Shown piece after piece: positions 22,616 through 30,939 of a stretch of DNA of 55,241 bases. The position numbers and the translations under genes were made by a program. Every line of letters starts with the position of its first letter. Within the stretch, counting starts at the first letter, position 1. The DNA comes from a virus: the IMG/VR virus record IMGVR_UViG_3300032282_001003, positions 1-55,241 of that record. One strand, 5' to 3'. The notes beneath the pieces are model-generated. The model saw only the letters and a program-made list of their open reading frames with translations. It did no database searches and was not told the DNA's origin.

Positions 22616-23310
22616 ACTACTCTGAGCTTTCGTCGGCGATACAGACATACACGGAAAACAATTTTCCGACGATTACCCTTGCGGACTCGTCTACTGTATC
22701 TTCGACGGCTCAGATTAACCGGTTCATTGAGCAGGCCGAGCAACGCATCTACAACTCGGTGCAGTTTCCCTCGTTGCGCAAAAACGTGACGGGGACGATT
22801 ACGGCCAACAACAAGTACCTGTCTTGCCCGGATGATTTCTTGGCACCGTACTCCTTGGCCGTGTACCCATACGGTGGTGGGGATTACAGCTACCTGCTCA
22901 ACAAGGATGTCAACTTCGTGCGCGAGGCATACCCCAGCCCCACCGATACTGGCACACCCAAGTACTACGCGCTGTTTGGCCCCACAGTTAGCGGCTCCAC
23001 AATTTCCAACGAACTGAGCTTTATCCTTGGCCCAACGCCGGATGCCGCCTACTCCGCAGAGCTTCACTATTACTACTATCCCGAGTCGATCACTACGGCC
23101 ACGACAACTTGGCTGGGCGACAACTTCGACACCGTGCTGCTGTACGGTGCGCTGGTGGAGGCGTACACCTTCATGAAAGGTGAGCAGGACTTGATCTCGC
23201 TGTATGACGGCAAGTACAAGGAAGCCCTTGGACTGGCCAAACGTCTGGGCGATGGTATGGAGCGTCAAGACGCCTACCGCTCTGGGCAGTACCGACAAAG
23301 GGTGACCTAA
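22612..23310 (+). CDS. phage adaptor protein (SU10-adaptor like)
   Basis: The protein has 232 residues. NYSELSSAIQTYTENNFPT, then INRFIEQAEQRIYNSVQFPSL, a beta region (YLSCPDDFLAPYSLAVYP) and a closing helical part with LLYGALVEAYTFMKGEQDLI follow the pattern of head-tail adaptors in SU10-like phages. It probably forms a second ring in the neck below the portal. The N-terminus lies four bases inside the previous gene. Confidence 0.75.
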   Translation: MNYSELSSAIQTYTENNFPTITLADSSTVSSTAQINRFIEQAEQRIYNSVQFPSLRKNVTGTITANNKYLSCPDDFLAPYSLAVYPYGGGDYSYLLNKDVNFVREAYPSPTDTGTPKYYALFGPTVSGSTISNELSFILGPTPDAAYSAELHYYYYPESITTATTTWLGDNFDTVLLYGALVEAYTFMKGEQDLISLYDGKYKEALGLAKRLGDGMERQDAYRSGQYRQRVT

Positions 23311-23311
23311 C

Positions 23312-23734
23312 ATGGCACTTACCCAAGGCGCTACCAACACGTTCAAGACTGGCTTGGCGTCGGGCACGTTCAACTTCAACACGGACACATTCAAGATTGC
23401 CCTGTACACCGGGGCGGCTAGTTTGGATGCGACGACGGGCTCGTACACCAGCAGCGGGGAAGTCTCTGCTTCAGGCTACACCGCAGGCGGCGAGGTACTG
23501 ACTGTCACCACAACGCCGACCACCGGGAACACGGGGACAGTCGCCTACGTGTCCTTTGCCAACGTGAGTTGGACTTCCACGCTTACGGCGCGGGGAGCTT
23601 TGATCTATAAAGACGGCGGCAGCAATCCGACCGTTTGTGTCTTGGACTTTGGTTCGGACAAGACATCGACCGCAACTTTTACTGTTCAGTTCCCCACCGC
23701 AAACAACACGGATGCGATAATCCGCATAGCATAG
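23312..23734 (+). CDS. beta-rich tail protein, paralogue A
   Basis: The 140-residue protein starts MALTQGATNTFKTGLASGTF and continues TFKIALYTGAASLDATTGSY, then GEVSASGYTAGGEVL. This pattern is widely seen in phage tail-associated proteins. It shares its layout with the protein at 23947 (DTVKAALYLASATLNASTTAY, then GEVTGTGYTAGG), so the two are probably duplicated genes. Confidence 0.72.
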   Translation: MALTQGATNTFKTGLASGTFNFNTDTFKIALYTGAASLDATTGSYTSSGEVSASGYTAGGEVLTVTTTPTTGNTGTVAYVSFANVSWTSTLTARGALIYKDGGSNPTVCVLDFGSDKTSTATFTVQFPTANNTDAIIRIA

Positions 23735-23742
23735 GATTTAAT

Positions 23743-23937
23743 ATGGCACTTGTCACTACCACCAAAGGCGATATGGACGATTCCCAGCTTGAAAAGCGGG
23801 AAGGTACAGTCGATAATGACAACGAGTTAACAACATGGGTTGAGTACTGGTTGGATGGGGAGCTTGTTCACAGGTCTGCCCATGTTATTTTGAAAAAAAT
23901 GCCGACCTTTGCGGGTGGCGAAGCTGCTTCTTTTTAA
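23743..23937 (+). CDS. 64-residue acidic protein between tail paralogues
   Basis: MALVTTTKGDMDDSQLEKRE is followed by WVEYWLDGELVHRSAHVILK. The start at 23743 is chosen because AGGA precedes it and because the upstream extension would be the previous gene read in another frame. It may be a small tail assembly chaperone or accessory. The family is not recognised. Confidence 0.68.
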   Translation: MALVTTTKGDMDDSQLEKREGTVDNDNELTTWVEYWLDGELVHRSAHVILKKMPTFAGGEAASF

Positions 23938-23946
23938 GGAAATATC

Positions 23947-24438
23947 ATGGCAAATACTCAATCAATGTGCACATCGTTCCTTGGTGAACTGATGTTGGGT
24001 CAGCACCAACTGGGCGCTTCTACCATTACTTCGCGTGGCAGCTTGACTTCGCCTACTACTGACACCGTGAAAGCGGCGCTGTACTTGGCTTCGGCTACCC
24101 TGAACGCCAGCACCACAGCATATTCTGCTACCGGCGAAGTTACCGGTACTGGTTATACGGCTGGCGGTGTTACGGTAACCAACGCTACGGCACCCACATC
24201 TACCAACTCGTCTACCACGGCTGGTGTAGGTTACTGGACTCCTTCTGCATCAATCAGCTACACGACCGTTACGCTGACCACTGCATTTGACACGGTTCTG
24301 ATCTACAACTCTACCCAGAGCAACAAGGCTATCAGCGTTCACACGTTTGGTTCGCAGACTATTACGTCTGGAACTTTTACGCTGACAATGCCTTCTAACA
24401 CCACGACTACTGCGCTGATTCGTCTAGCGACAACCTAA
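23947..24438 (+). CDS. beta-rich tail protein, paralogue B
   Basis: The 163-residue protein resembles the one at 23312 in the order of its segments (KAALYLASATLNA, GEVTGTGYTAGGVT, TFTLTMPSNTTTTALIRLA), with a different N-terminus (MANTQSMCTSFLGELMLGQH). It is probably a virion surface or tail component. The two copies flank a small acidic gene. Confidence 0.72.
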   Translation: MANTQSMCTSFLGELMLGQHQLGASTITSRGSLTSPTTDTVKAALYLASATLNASTTAYSATGEVTGTGYTAGGVTVTNATAPTSTNSSTTAGVGYWTPSASISYTTVTLTTAFDTVLIYNSTQSNKAISVHTFGSQTITSGTFTLTMPSNTTTTALIRLATT

Positions 24439-24463
24439 GCGGAGGCGGCGTATGCCGTAAACC
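24439..24463 (+). promoter_or_regulatory. SD with start-stop minigene ahead of the repeat protein
   Basis: GGAGG (24441-24445) is followed after six bases by ATG CCG TAA (24452-24460), then ACC and the real ATG at 24464 in the same frame. A CGGC-GTAT-GCCG hairpin (24446-24457) would hide the first ATG and bring the SD to within six bases of the second. The ancestral start may have been 24452, with a stop codon arising at codon 3. Confidence 0.5.
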
Positions 24464-25993
24464 ATGTTTGGTATATCCGCGTTTTCAGCCGCCCCCTTTT
24501 CTAGTCTTAGCGAGGGGGCATCGGTAACTGTTGCCCTTACGGGCGTATCAGCTACAGGCTCTGTTGGAAATGTTACCGATAGCAGAACTATTGCTCTGGT
24601 AGGCGTAGTTGCGGCTGGAGCAGTTGGCACTACTACTGCCAACAACACAACCTCCCTATCTGGAGTCACAGCTTCAGGCGCAGTAGGCACAGTCTCTGTA
24701 GCCGGAAGAAGCTTTGCGCTTACTGGCGTTTCCGCAGCGGGAAATGTTGGCACTGTTTCAGATGCAACCACTATCTCTATATCTGGAGTAGTTGCGTCCG
24801 GCTTGGTGGGCACAGTAGCCCCGAGCATATCTACTGCGATCACAGGCGTTTCTGCATCAGGGCTTGTAGGAAATGTAACGCCAAGCAAATCTGTTTCTAT
24901 AACGGGCGTTGCAGCTTCTGGCTTGGTTGGGTCAGTAACTAAATCAACAAATATTGCGCTAACAGGAACTGAGGCGCAAGCTACCGTTGGTGGTGTTTCT
25001 GAAGAAAACACGCCTGAAATACAAGAAGTCCACGCTGACTGCTATGTTGGCACAGTCGACGCCGGGTTAGTTATTGCCCTTAGCGGCGTAACGGCAAGCG
25101 GGACTGTTGGGGATATTGTATTTGGCAATCCAATCTATCTTACCAGCGTAACCGCAAATGGGGATGTTGGCACAGTCTCTGTAGATGAGCGGTTTATTGC
25201 AATAACTGGTGTGTCCGCTAGTGGTGGTGTTGGGACAATTACTTCCAATATTACAACTAATATATCTGGGGTTCAGGCTTCTGGTAATACTGGGTTTGTA
25301 TCTGTTGCAGCGCGTTCTTTAGTTTTAACCGGCAATAGCGCAACTGGTGGCGTTGGAACCATAATTCCTACAGAGCGCATTTTTACTCTGTCTGGCGTTT
25401 CTGCTTCTGGTAGTGTTGGCACAGTCAGTTCAAACATAACCGTTGCCATCACCGGGGTTTCTGCTCAAGGCAGTGTTGGCAATGTTGTGCAAGGGAAGGC
25501 GTATAGCATTACAGGTGTTACTGCATCCGGTAACGTAGGCACGGTTTCTGCCAGTGAATCTGAATCAAGTATAGGTGTTGCTGCGCAAGGAGCCGTGGGG
25601 ACTGCTGCGCCTAGTTTGAATATTGCCTTGACCGGCGTTTCCGCGTCTGGCGCTGTTGGAAATGTTGGGCAGGGACAGGCATATGGAATTACAGGCGTTT
25701 CTGCTGCTGGAAACCTTGGCAGTGTTAGTGTTGGGGCTAGGACATTTGCGCTTACTGGTGTGCAGGCAAACGGGTTTGTTGGCACAATTATTCCGGTCAA
25801 CTGGCTAATAATAGATGACAGCCAGACCGCAAACTGGCAAAATATATCTGACGCGCAGACGGCAGCATGGACTGCTATTTCAAATGCTCAATCCTCAAGC
25901 TGGTCAGAAATCAGCAACGCGCAGACACCTAGCTGGTCTACAATCCAAGACGATCAGGCCCCAAACTGGGTGTTGATTGACAATTCACCGTAG
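24464..25993 (+). CDS. tandem-repeat virion protein (21 x ~20 aa, then 6 x 11 aa)
   Basis: The protein has 509 residues. Residues ~20-445 are about 21 imperfect repeats of ~20 residues with core TGVSASGxVGTV, predicted to stack as a beta-solenoid or extended fibre. Residues ~446-509 are six 11-residue repeats with pattern NWxxIxDxQTx. Repeats 8-9 have drifted most (TGTEAQATVGG, EVHADCYVGT). It is likely a long fibre or surface protein. Repeat number may change by recombination. For the start, see the SD/minigene at 24439-24463. Confidence 0.82.
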   Translation: MFGISAFSAAPFSSLSEGASVTVALTGVSATGSVGNVTDSRTIALVGVVAAGAVGTTTANNTTSLSGVTASGAVGTVSVAGRSFALTGVSAAGNVGTVSDATTISISGVVASGLVGTVAPSISTAITGVSASGLVGNVTPSKSVSITGVAASGLVGSVTKSTNIALTGTEAQATVGGVSEENTPEIQEVHADCYVGTVDAGLVIALSGVTASGTVGDIVFGNPIYLTSVTANGDVGTVSVDERFIAITGVSASGGVGTITSNITTNISGVQASGNTGFVSVAARSLVLTGNSATGGVGTIIPTERIFTLSGVSASGSVGTVSSNITVAITGVSAQGSVGNVVQGKAYSITGVTASGNVGTVSASESESSIGVAAQGAVGTAAPSLNIALTGVSASGAVGNVGQGQAYGITGVSAAGNLGSVSVGARTFALTGVQANGFVGTIIPVNWLIIDDSQTANWQNISDAQTAAWTAISNAQSSSWSEISNAQTPSWSTIQDDQAPNWVLIDNSP

Positions 25994-26001
25994 AGGCATA
26001 A

Positions 26002-26712
26002 ATGGCTCTTGTACTAGCAGATCGGGTTAAAGAAACTACCACTACGACTGGTACGGGTACTGTTACGCTCCTTGGAGCTTCCACAGGCTATCAGTCTTTT
26101 GCGGCGATAGGCAACGCCAATACAACGTACTACACAATTGCAGGACAAACTACCTCTGAGTGGGAAGTTGGCATTGGTACATATACATCTTCGGGGACAA
26201 CCCTATCCCGTGATACTGTGCTGGCTTCCAGCAACAGCGGCTCGCTTGTTACATTTTCAGCCGGAACCAAGGATGTATTTGTCACCTACCCGGCAGGGCG
26301 CTCAGTCTATGCCAATGGCACGGTACTTACAGCATCCAATAGCTCCATCTTACCTGCCACCAGTGGCGGTACAGGGCTTAGTTCCCCCGGTACAGCCGGT
26401 AATGTTTTAACGTCCAACGGATCAGCTTGGACTTCTTCTGCTCCAAGTGGCAGCGCATATACCCGGACATCATTTACAGCTACGGCGGGACAGACAGCAT
26501 TTACGGTAACCTATGCGGTGGGCTATCTCCAAGTCTATGTAAACGGTGTTTTGCTGGCTACTTCGGATTACACTGCTACCAGCGGCACGGGTTTTACCCT
26601 TGGAGTTGCCTGTTCGGTAGGCGACATCGTAGAGGCATTGGTCATCACAACCTCGGTAGTTGGCGTAACCACTGGCAAAAGCATCGCAATGGCACTTATT
26701 TTCGGGTATTGA
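26002..26712 (+). CDS. tail fibre-like protein, 236 residues
   Basis: The N-terminus MALVLADRVKETTTTTGTGT, then GYQSFAAIGNANTTYYTIAG is common to many environmental phage fibre-associated proteins. It is followed by ATSGGTGLSSPGTAGNVLTS, a collar typical of fibre proteins, and a beta-rich C-terminus (AVGYLQVYVNGVLLATSDY). It is probably part of the tail fibre assembly. Confidence 0.75.
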   Translation: MALVLADRVKETTTTTGTGTVTLLGASTGYQSFAAIGNANTTYYTIAGQTTSEWEVGIGTYTSSGTTLSRDTVLASSNSGSLVTFSAGTKDVFVTYPAGRSVYANGTVLTASNSSILPATSGGTGLSSPGTAGNVLTSNGSAWTSSAPSGSAYTRTSFTATAGQTAFTVTYAVGYLQVYVNGVLLATSDYTATSGTGFTLGVACSVGDIVEALVITTSVVGVTTGKSIAMALIFGY

Positions 26713-26721
26713 GGAACAAGC

Positions 26722-27114
26722 ATGGCAAATCCAAATATAGTCAACGTAAGCGCGATTTACGGCACCACAACCTACTACACGCCGACCGGAACGACTGCGG
26801 TGGTCTTGGTAGCCAATGCTGCCGCTTCAAATACTGTCTACAAAATTGACAATGTGGTTGCTGCAAACGTAACCGGCACCACTGCTAACGCCACGGTATC
26901 CATCTATACCAATGGTGCTGTTGCACAGGGTTCTGCGCCATCCGGCGGTACGGCATACCCAATCATCTACCAAGTCCCTGTTCCAGCCAACGCGGCTGTT
27001 GTGGTGGTGGATAAAAGCACGGCGTTTTACTTGCAAGAAGGTACGTCTATTTCCATTACATCTGGTACTGCCAACGCTATTACCTTTACAACGTCTTACG
27101 AGGCGATCAGCTAA
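26722..27114 (+). CDS. beta-rich virion protein, 130 residues
   Basis: A beta-sandwich-like pattern (NIVNVSAIYGTTTYYTPTGT, then VLVANAAASNTVYKIDNVV) lies in the fibre cluster. It overlaps the next gene by one base (TAATG). Proteins of this type are probable fibre accessory or tip proteins; no direct evidence is seen. Confidence 0.68.
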   Translation: MANPNIVNVSAIYGTTTYYTPTGTTAVVLVANAAASNTVYKIDNVVAANVTGTTANATVSIYTNGAVAQGSAPSGGTAYPIIYQVPVPANAAVVVVDKSTAFYLQEGTSISITSGTANAITFTTSYEAIS

Positions 27115-28628
27115 TGTCTACTCGCTACAAGGGTTCGCTCCTATCCTCCACTGCTGCTACATCGTCTAGCACGGCAGCGGTTGGGCTTTGGAAACAAACC
27201 GAAGTAGCGCAGCTTATTGGCTCTGCTTGGTATGTCAATGATCCTAGCTGGTCTAGCGTTGCTATGCTGCTTCATGGTGATGGTACGGGCGGCACACAAA
27301 ACAACACTGTTGTTGATAGCAGCGCCAATGCAATTGCAATAACCAGAAACAGTACCGCTACTCAAGGCACAGTAAGCCCCTTTGGCTCGACGGCTCCTTA
27401 CACAACTACTAATGGCGCTAGCGGCTTCTTTAACGGCACTTCAGACTATCTTACCGTCACAGCCAACACGGTATTTAGCTTTACCACTGGTGACTTCACA
27501 TGGGAGTGCTGGCTTTACCCCACCGCTTTTGGTGCGGCTGCTGGGTCAACGATTGACTTTTGGAGCAATGCCAGCGGCTCTTATATTGTTGGTCAATGTC
27601 AACTGCAAGTAAACACGACTGGTACGGTTCAGTTTTATTACGCTACTACTACCTCTGCTTTTACAAGCATAGTAACAACGACAACCCTGTCTTTGAACAC
27701 TTGGGCTCACATAGCTGTTGTTCGTTCAGGCTCTGGTACTGGCAACCTTAAGATTTACATCAACGGAGTTTCCAGCGCAACAAGCGCGGGTGCGGTAACG
27801 CAAAACATGGGCAGCACCGGAACGGGGTCAATTGGTAGGCAAACCAATATCACTGCTACGTCTTATTTCTTCACGGGCTATATTTCAAACGTTCGGGTTG
27901 TCAAAGGTGTAGCTGTCTATACCGGAGCTTTCACTGTACCAACATCACCCCTTGCGTCAACCCAAAGCGCAGGGACAAATATTTCTGCCATCACCGGAAC
28001 CCAAACATCATTATTGCTTAGCTTTACCAATGCCAACGTAATTGATAACGCAATGCAAAGCGACTTGGTTACCGCCGGTAGCGCACAGATTTCTGGTGCG
28101 TATAAGTATGGCACTGGCTCGGTGTACTTTAACGGAACAAATAGTTATTTGCTTAACAGCAATACTGCAACCGGCGCTTTTGGTTCTAGCGATTTTACGG
28201 TTGAGTTTTGGTTGCTTGCAAATGCATTGCCTTCAGTATCAGCGCAACTATATGACACGCGACCAGCCTCAACAAATGGCTTGTATACGTTAATTTATTT
28301 AAGCAGCGACGGCACTATTCGTTTGTATGTTAGCTCTGCCGATAGGATAACAAGCACTGCTATATCTGTTGGCACTTGGTACCATGTTGCAGTTTGCAAA
28401 AGTAGTGGCTCAACCCGCATGTTTATTAACGGCGTACAAGCAGGCTCTACCTATACAGACGCTAACACATATATTTCTTCGTATAGTTTTATTGGGGCGT
28501 CTTATTCTGGTGCGGCGTCAGTATCAAACTTCTTCAATGGCTTTATTGATGATTTCCGCATTACCAAAGGTGTTGCTAGGTACACAGCAACCTTTACGCC
28601 GCCCCAGCAAGCGTTCCCTAACCAGTAA
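27114..28628 (+). CDS. double LamG/concanavalin A-like domain protein
   Basis: The protein has 504 residues with two laminin-G-3-type jelly rolls. The first (about 50-285) has LTVTANTVFSFTTGDFTWEC, WLYPT, LSLNTWAHIAVVRSGSGTGN, LKIYINGV and FTGYISNVRVVKGVAVYTG. The second (about 310-500) has FNGTNSYLLNS, FTVEFWLLA, GTWYHVAVCKSSGSTRMFIN and FNGFIDDFRITKGVARYT. Such domains bind carbohydrate or protein, so this is a likely receptor-binding or surface-attachment protein. Confidence 0.86.
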   Translation: MSTRYKGSLLSSTAATSSSTAAVGLWKQTEVAQLIGSAWYVNDPSWSSVAMLLHGDGTGGTQNNTVVDSSANAIAITRNSTATQGTVSPFGSTAPYTTTNGASGFFNGTSDYLTVTANTVFSFTTGDFTWECWLYPTAFGAAAGSTIDFWSNASGSYIVGQCQLQVNTTGTVQFYYATTTSAFTSIVTTTTLSLNTWAHIAVVRSGSGTGNLKIYINGVSSATSAGAVTQNMGSTGTGSIGRQTNITATSYFFTGYISNVRVVKGVAVYTGAFTVPTSPLASTQSAGTNISAITGTQTSLLLSFTNANVIDNAMQSDLVTAGSAQISGAYKYGTGSVYFNGTNSYLLNSNTATGAFGSSDFTVEFWLLANALPSVSAQLYDTRPASTNGLYTLIYLSSDGTIRLYVSSADRITSTAISVGTWYHVAVCKSSGSTRMFINGVQAGSTYTDANTYISSYSFIGASYSGAASVSNFFNGFIDDFRITKGVARYTATFTPPQQAFPNQ

Positions 28629-28636
28629 AAACTGCC

Positions 28637-29011
28637 ATGAGCATCCCACGCAACCTATCATTTTTTGCTCAAGATACCAGCACCACTGGTGCCGTTATCC
28701 CACGGGTATTGGCAAGCACTGCAAATAGTGCAACACCTACGCTGAACACCGATAACTACGACATGATGGTAATCACGGGCCAAACCGTAGCCATTACATC
28801 GTTCACCACCAACCTTACCGGCACACCCACAAACGGGCAGAAGCTGTGGATTTCGATCACGGGTACCGGCGCCATCGCCATCACTTGGGGCGCGTCGTTT
28901 GAATCATCCACAGTAACTTTGCCAACAACAACGGTCACCACGGCGCGCTTGGACGTGGGTTTTGTTTGGAACGTGGCGACCAGCAAATGGCGTTGCGTAG
29001 CATCTGCGTAA
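28637..29011 (+). CDS. beta-rich virion protein, 124 residues
   Basis: MSIPRNLSFFAQDTSTTGAV is followed by a threonine-rich beta pattern ending VGFVWNVATSKWRCVASA. It lies in the fibre cluster between the LamG protein and the small VSIEFEFET protein. It is a probable structural component without an assigned family. Confidence 0.66.
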   Translation: MSIPRNLSFFAQDTSTTGAVIPRVLASTANSATPTLNTDNYDMMVITGQTVAITSFTTNLTGTPTNGQKLWISITGTGAIAITWGASFESSTVTLPTTTVTTARLDVGFVWNVATSKWRCVASA

Positions 29012-29021
29012 GGGGCGTAGC

Positions 29022-29183
29022 ATGGTAAGCATTGAGTTTGAATTTGAAACCCAATACGGCACGTTTCGTGATGCCTTAGTACTGCCTGATGACCACGGCT
29101 TTAGTGACGCCGAGCTTGATGCTATGAAACAGCAGCGTCTGGATAACTGGATTGCTCGTGTTACACCCCCCGCCGAGGAATAA
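29022..29183 (+). CDS. 53-residue small conserved phage protein
   Basis: MVSIEFEFETQYGTFRDALV, then LPDDHGFSDAELDAMKQQRL is a compact family seen beside fibre genes in environmental phages. The ATG is 10 bases after the previous stop with GGGGCG as a weak SD. It is likely an accessory or assembly factor. Confidence 0.68.
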   Translation: MVSIEFEFETQYGTFRDALVLPDDHGFSDAELDAMKQQRLDNWIARVTPPAEE

Positions 29184-29186
29184 AGC

Positions 29187-30902
29187 ATGGCAAATCGTTA
29201 TTGGGTCGGCGGGGCTGGTATATGGAACACTACTGCTACAACTCATTGGAGCGCTACTTCAGGTGGTGCTAGTGGCGCATCTGTCCCTACCGCAGCAGAT
29301 TCCGTTTTCTTCGATCAAGCAGCAACCTATACAGTAACTTGTACTGGGGCGTTGACTTGCCTCGATTTCACAGTATCCGCAGGAACAGTTACTTTTACGG
29401 ATGGTACAACACCTACTTTCGCCATAAGCGGAAGCATGAGTTTAGTCGCTGCAACTGTTTGGAACAGCGTAGTGGTAGTTACATTTAATGCCACATCTAC
29501 AGGAAAAACTATTACAACCAACGGTGTTGTTTTTAATGGAACTGTTATTTTTAATGGGGTCGGAGGGGGGTGGACGCTCGGTAGTGCATTCAACCCTGCA
29601 TCCGTTACGTTTACCAATGGTACTTTTAGCACTGGTAACTTTGCTTTAAGCTCACAACTTCATATTACAAATTCGGGCACTGGAACAAACTCGGTTTCTT
29701 TGGGTAGCTCGGCAGTAACCGTTGTTACTAATTGGGAATTTTCAAATACAACTGGGCTAACTTTTAACGCTGGAACGTCAACAATATCTTTAGCAGTAAA
29801 TAGAACTTTTAATGGTGGTGGGTTAACTTACAGTACGTTGAGTGCCCCGTCTTTAGGTAGTGGGTCGCTTACGATTAACGGCGCCAATACTTTCACTAAC
29901 TTTTCTGCTTCTGGAGCTACTGGTGGAACTTTATTAAACATTTCGTTTAGCGCAGACCAAACTGTTACGGGAACTCTTACTGCAACTGGCACATCCACTA
30001 ATAACAGATTGTTTTTGCGATCTAGCGCTATTGGTACTCCAAGAACATTTACTGTTGCCGCAATATCTTTATCCAATGTGGATTTCCGTGATATTACCGC
30101 AGCAGGTGCAGCGGGAACTTGGTCTGGCACTTCATTTGGTGACTGTGGGGGTAATACAAATATCACTTTCCCAGCCGCAAAAACAGTTTATTGGAATCTT
30201 GCTGGCGCACAAAACTGGTCGGCAACTGGCTGGGCTACATCATCGGGTGGTGCACCCGCCGCTGCTAACTTTCCATTGCCGCAAGATACTGCTGTTTTTG
30301 ACAATACAGGCAGCGTAACTGGAACCATAACAATTAATAGGGCGTGGAACTTAGGAACAGTTAATATGTCTGCGAGAACGACCGCAATGACATTTTCAAC
30401 TGGTTCGGTGCCAATTGTTTATGGATCATGGTTTAACGGCAGTGGTGTTACTCCTAGTGGAACTGGTGATATTACTTTCTCTGGCAGAACTACGCAGCAA
30501 TTAACAAGTGCGGGTAAAACATTTACGCAGTCAATTGCAGTTGATAACTTATCTGGAATAGTCCAATGCAATGATGCTTTAACGCTAGATGTAACTAGGT
30601 CGTTAACGATCTACTCCGGTACATTAAAACTGTTTGCAGGGGTTACAAGTACGGTAGGTTCTTTTGCCACATCAGGCACAACCCTAAAGTATTTACAAAG
30701 TACCACTGCGGGAACACAAGCGACCATATCTGATGCAAGCGGCACTAATTCTGTAACCTATCTTTATATCAAAGACTCCAATGCAACTGGTGGGGCAACT
30801 TGGAGTGCTTCTGGTACAGGTAACGTAAATGCTGGTAATAATACTGGGTGGACTGGGCTACCTGCTTCAACTACCGGCAATTTCTTTTTTATGTTCAACT
30901 AG
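29187..30902 (+). CDS. beta-helix tail protein (MANRYWVGG type)
   Basis: The protein has 571 residues. The start MANRYWVGGAGIWNTTATTH and a second, related segment near residue 333 (VYWNLAGAQNWSATGWATSS, then GGAPAAANFPLPQDTAVFDN) mark two similar halves, each followed by short parallel strands. This is a common environmental phage tail protein, probably a beta-helical fibre or surface protein. The gene is clearly more AT-rich than terL or the portal gene. Confidence 0.75.
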   Translation: MANRYWVGGAGIWNTTATTHWSATSGGASGASVPTAADSVFFDQAATYTVTCTGALTCLDFTVSAGTVTFTDGTTPTFAISGSMSLVAATVWNSVVVVTFNATSTGKTITTNGVVFNGTVIFNGVGGGWTLGSAFNPASVTFTNGTFSTGNFALSSQLHITNSGTGTNSVSLGSSAVTVVTNWEFSNTTGLTFNAGTSTISLAVNRTFNGGGLTYSTLSAPSLGSGSLTINGANTFTNFSASGATGGTLLNISFSADQTVTGTLTATGTSTNNRLFLRSSAIGTPRTFTVAAISLSNVDFRDITAAGAAGTWSGTSFGDCGGNTNITFPAAKTVYWNLAGAQNWSATGWATSSGGAPAAANFPLPQDTAVFDNTGSVTGTITINRAWNLGTVNMSARTTAMTFSTGSVPIVYGSWFNGSGVTPSGTGDITFSGRTTQQLTSAGKTFTQSIAVDNLSGIVQCNDALTLDVTRSLTIYSGTLKLFAGVTSTVGSFATSGTTLKYLQSTTAGTQATISDASGTNSVTYLYIKDSNATGGATWSASGTGNVNAGNNTGWTGLPASTTGNFFFMFN

Positions 30903-30939
30903 CTAAAATCGTGGAACAACCCCACAGTAAGGAAACCTT

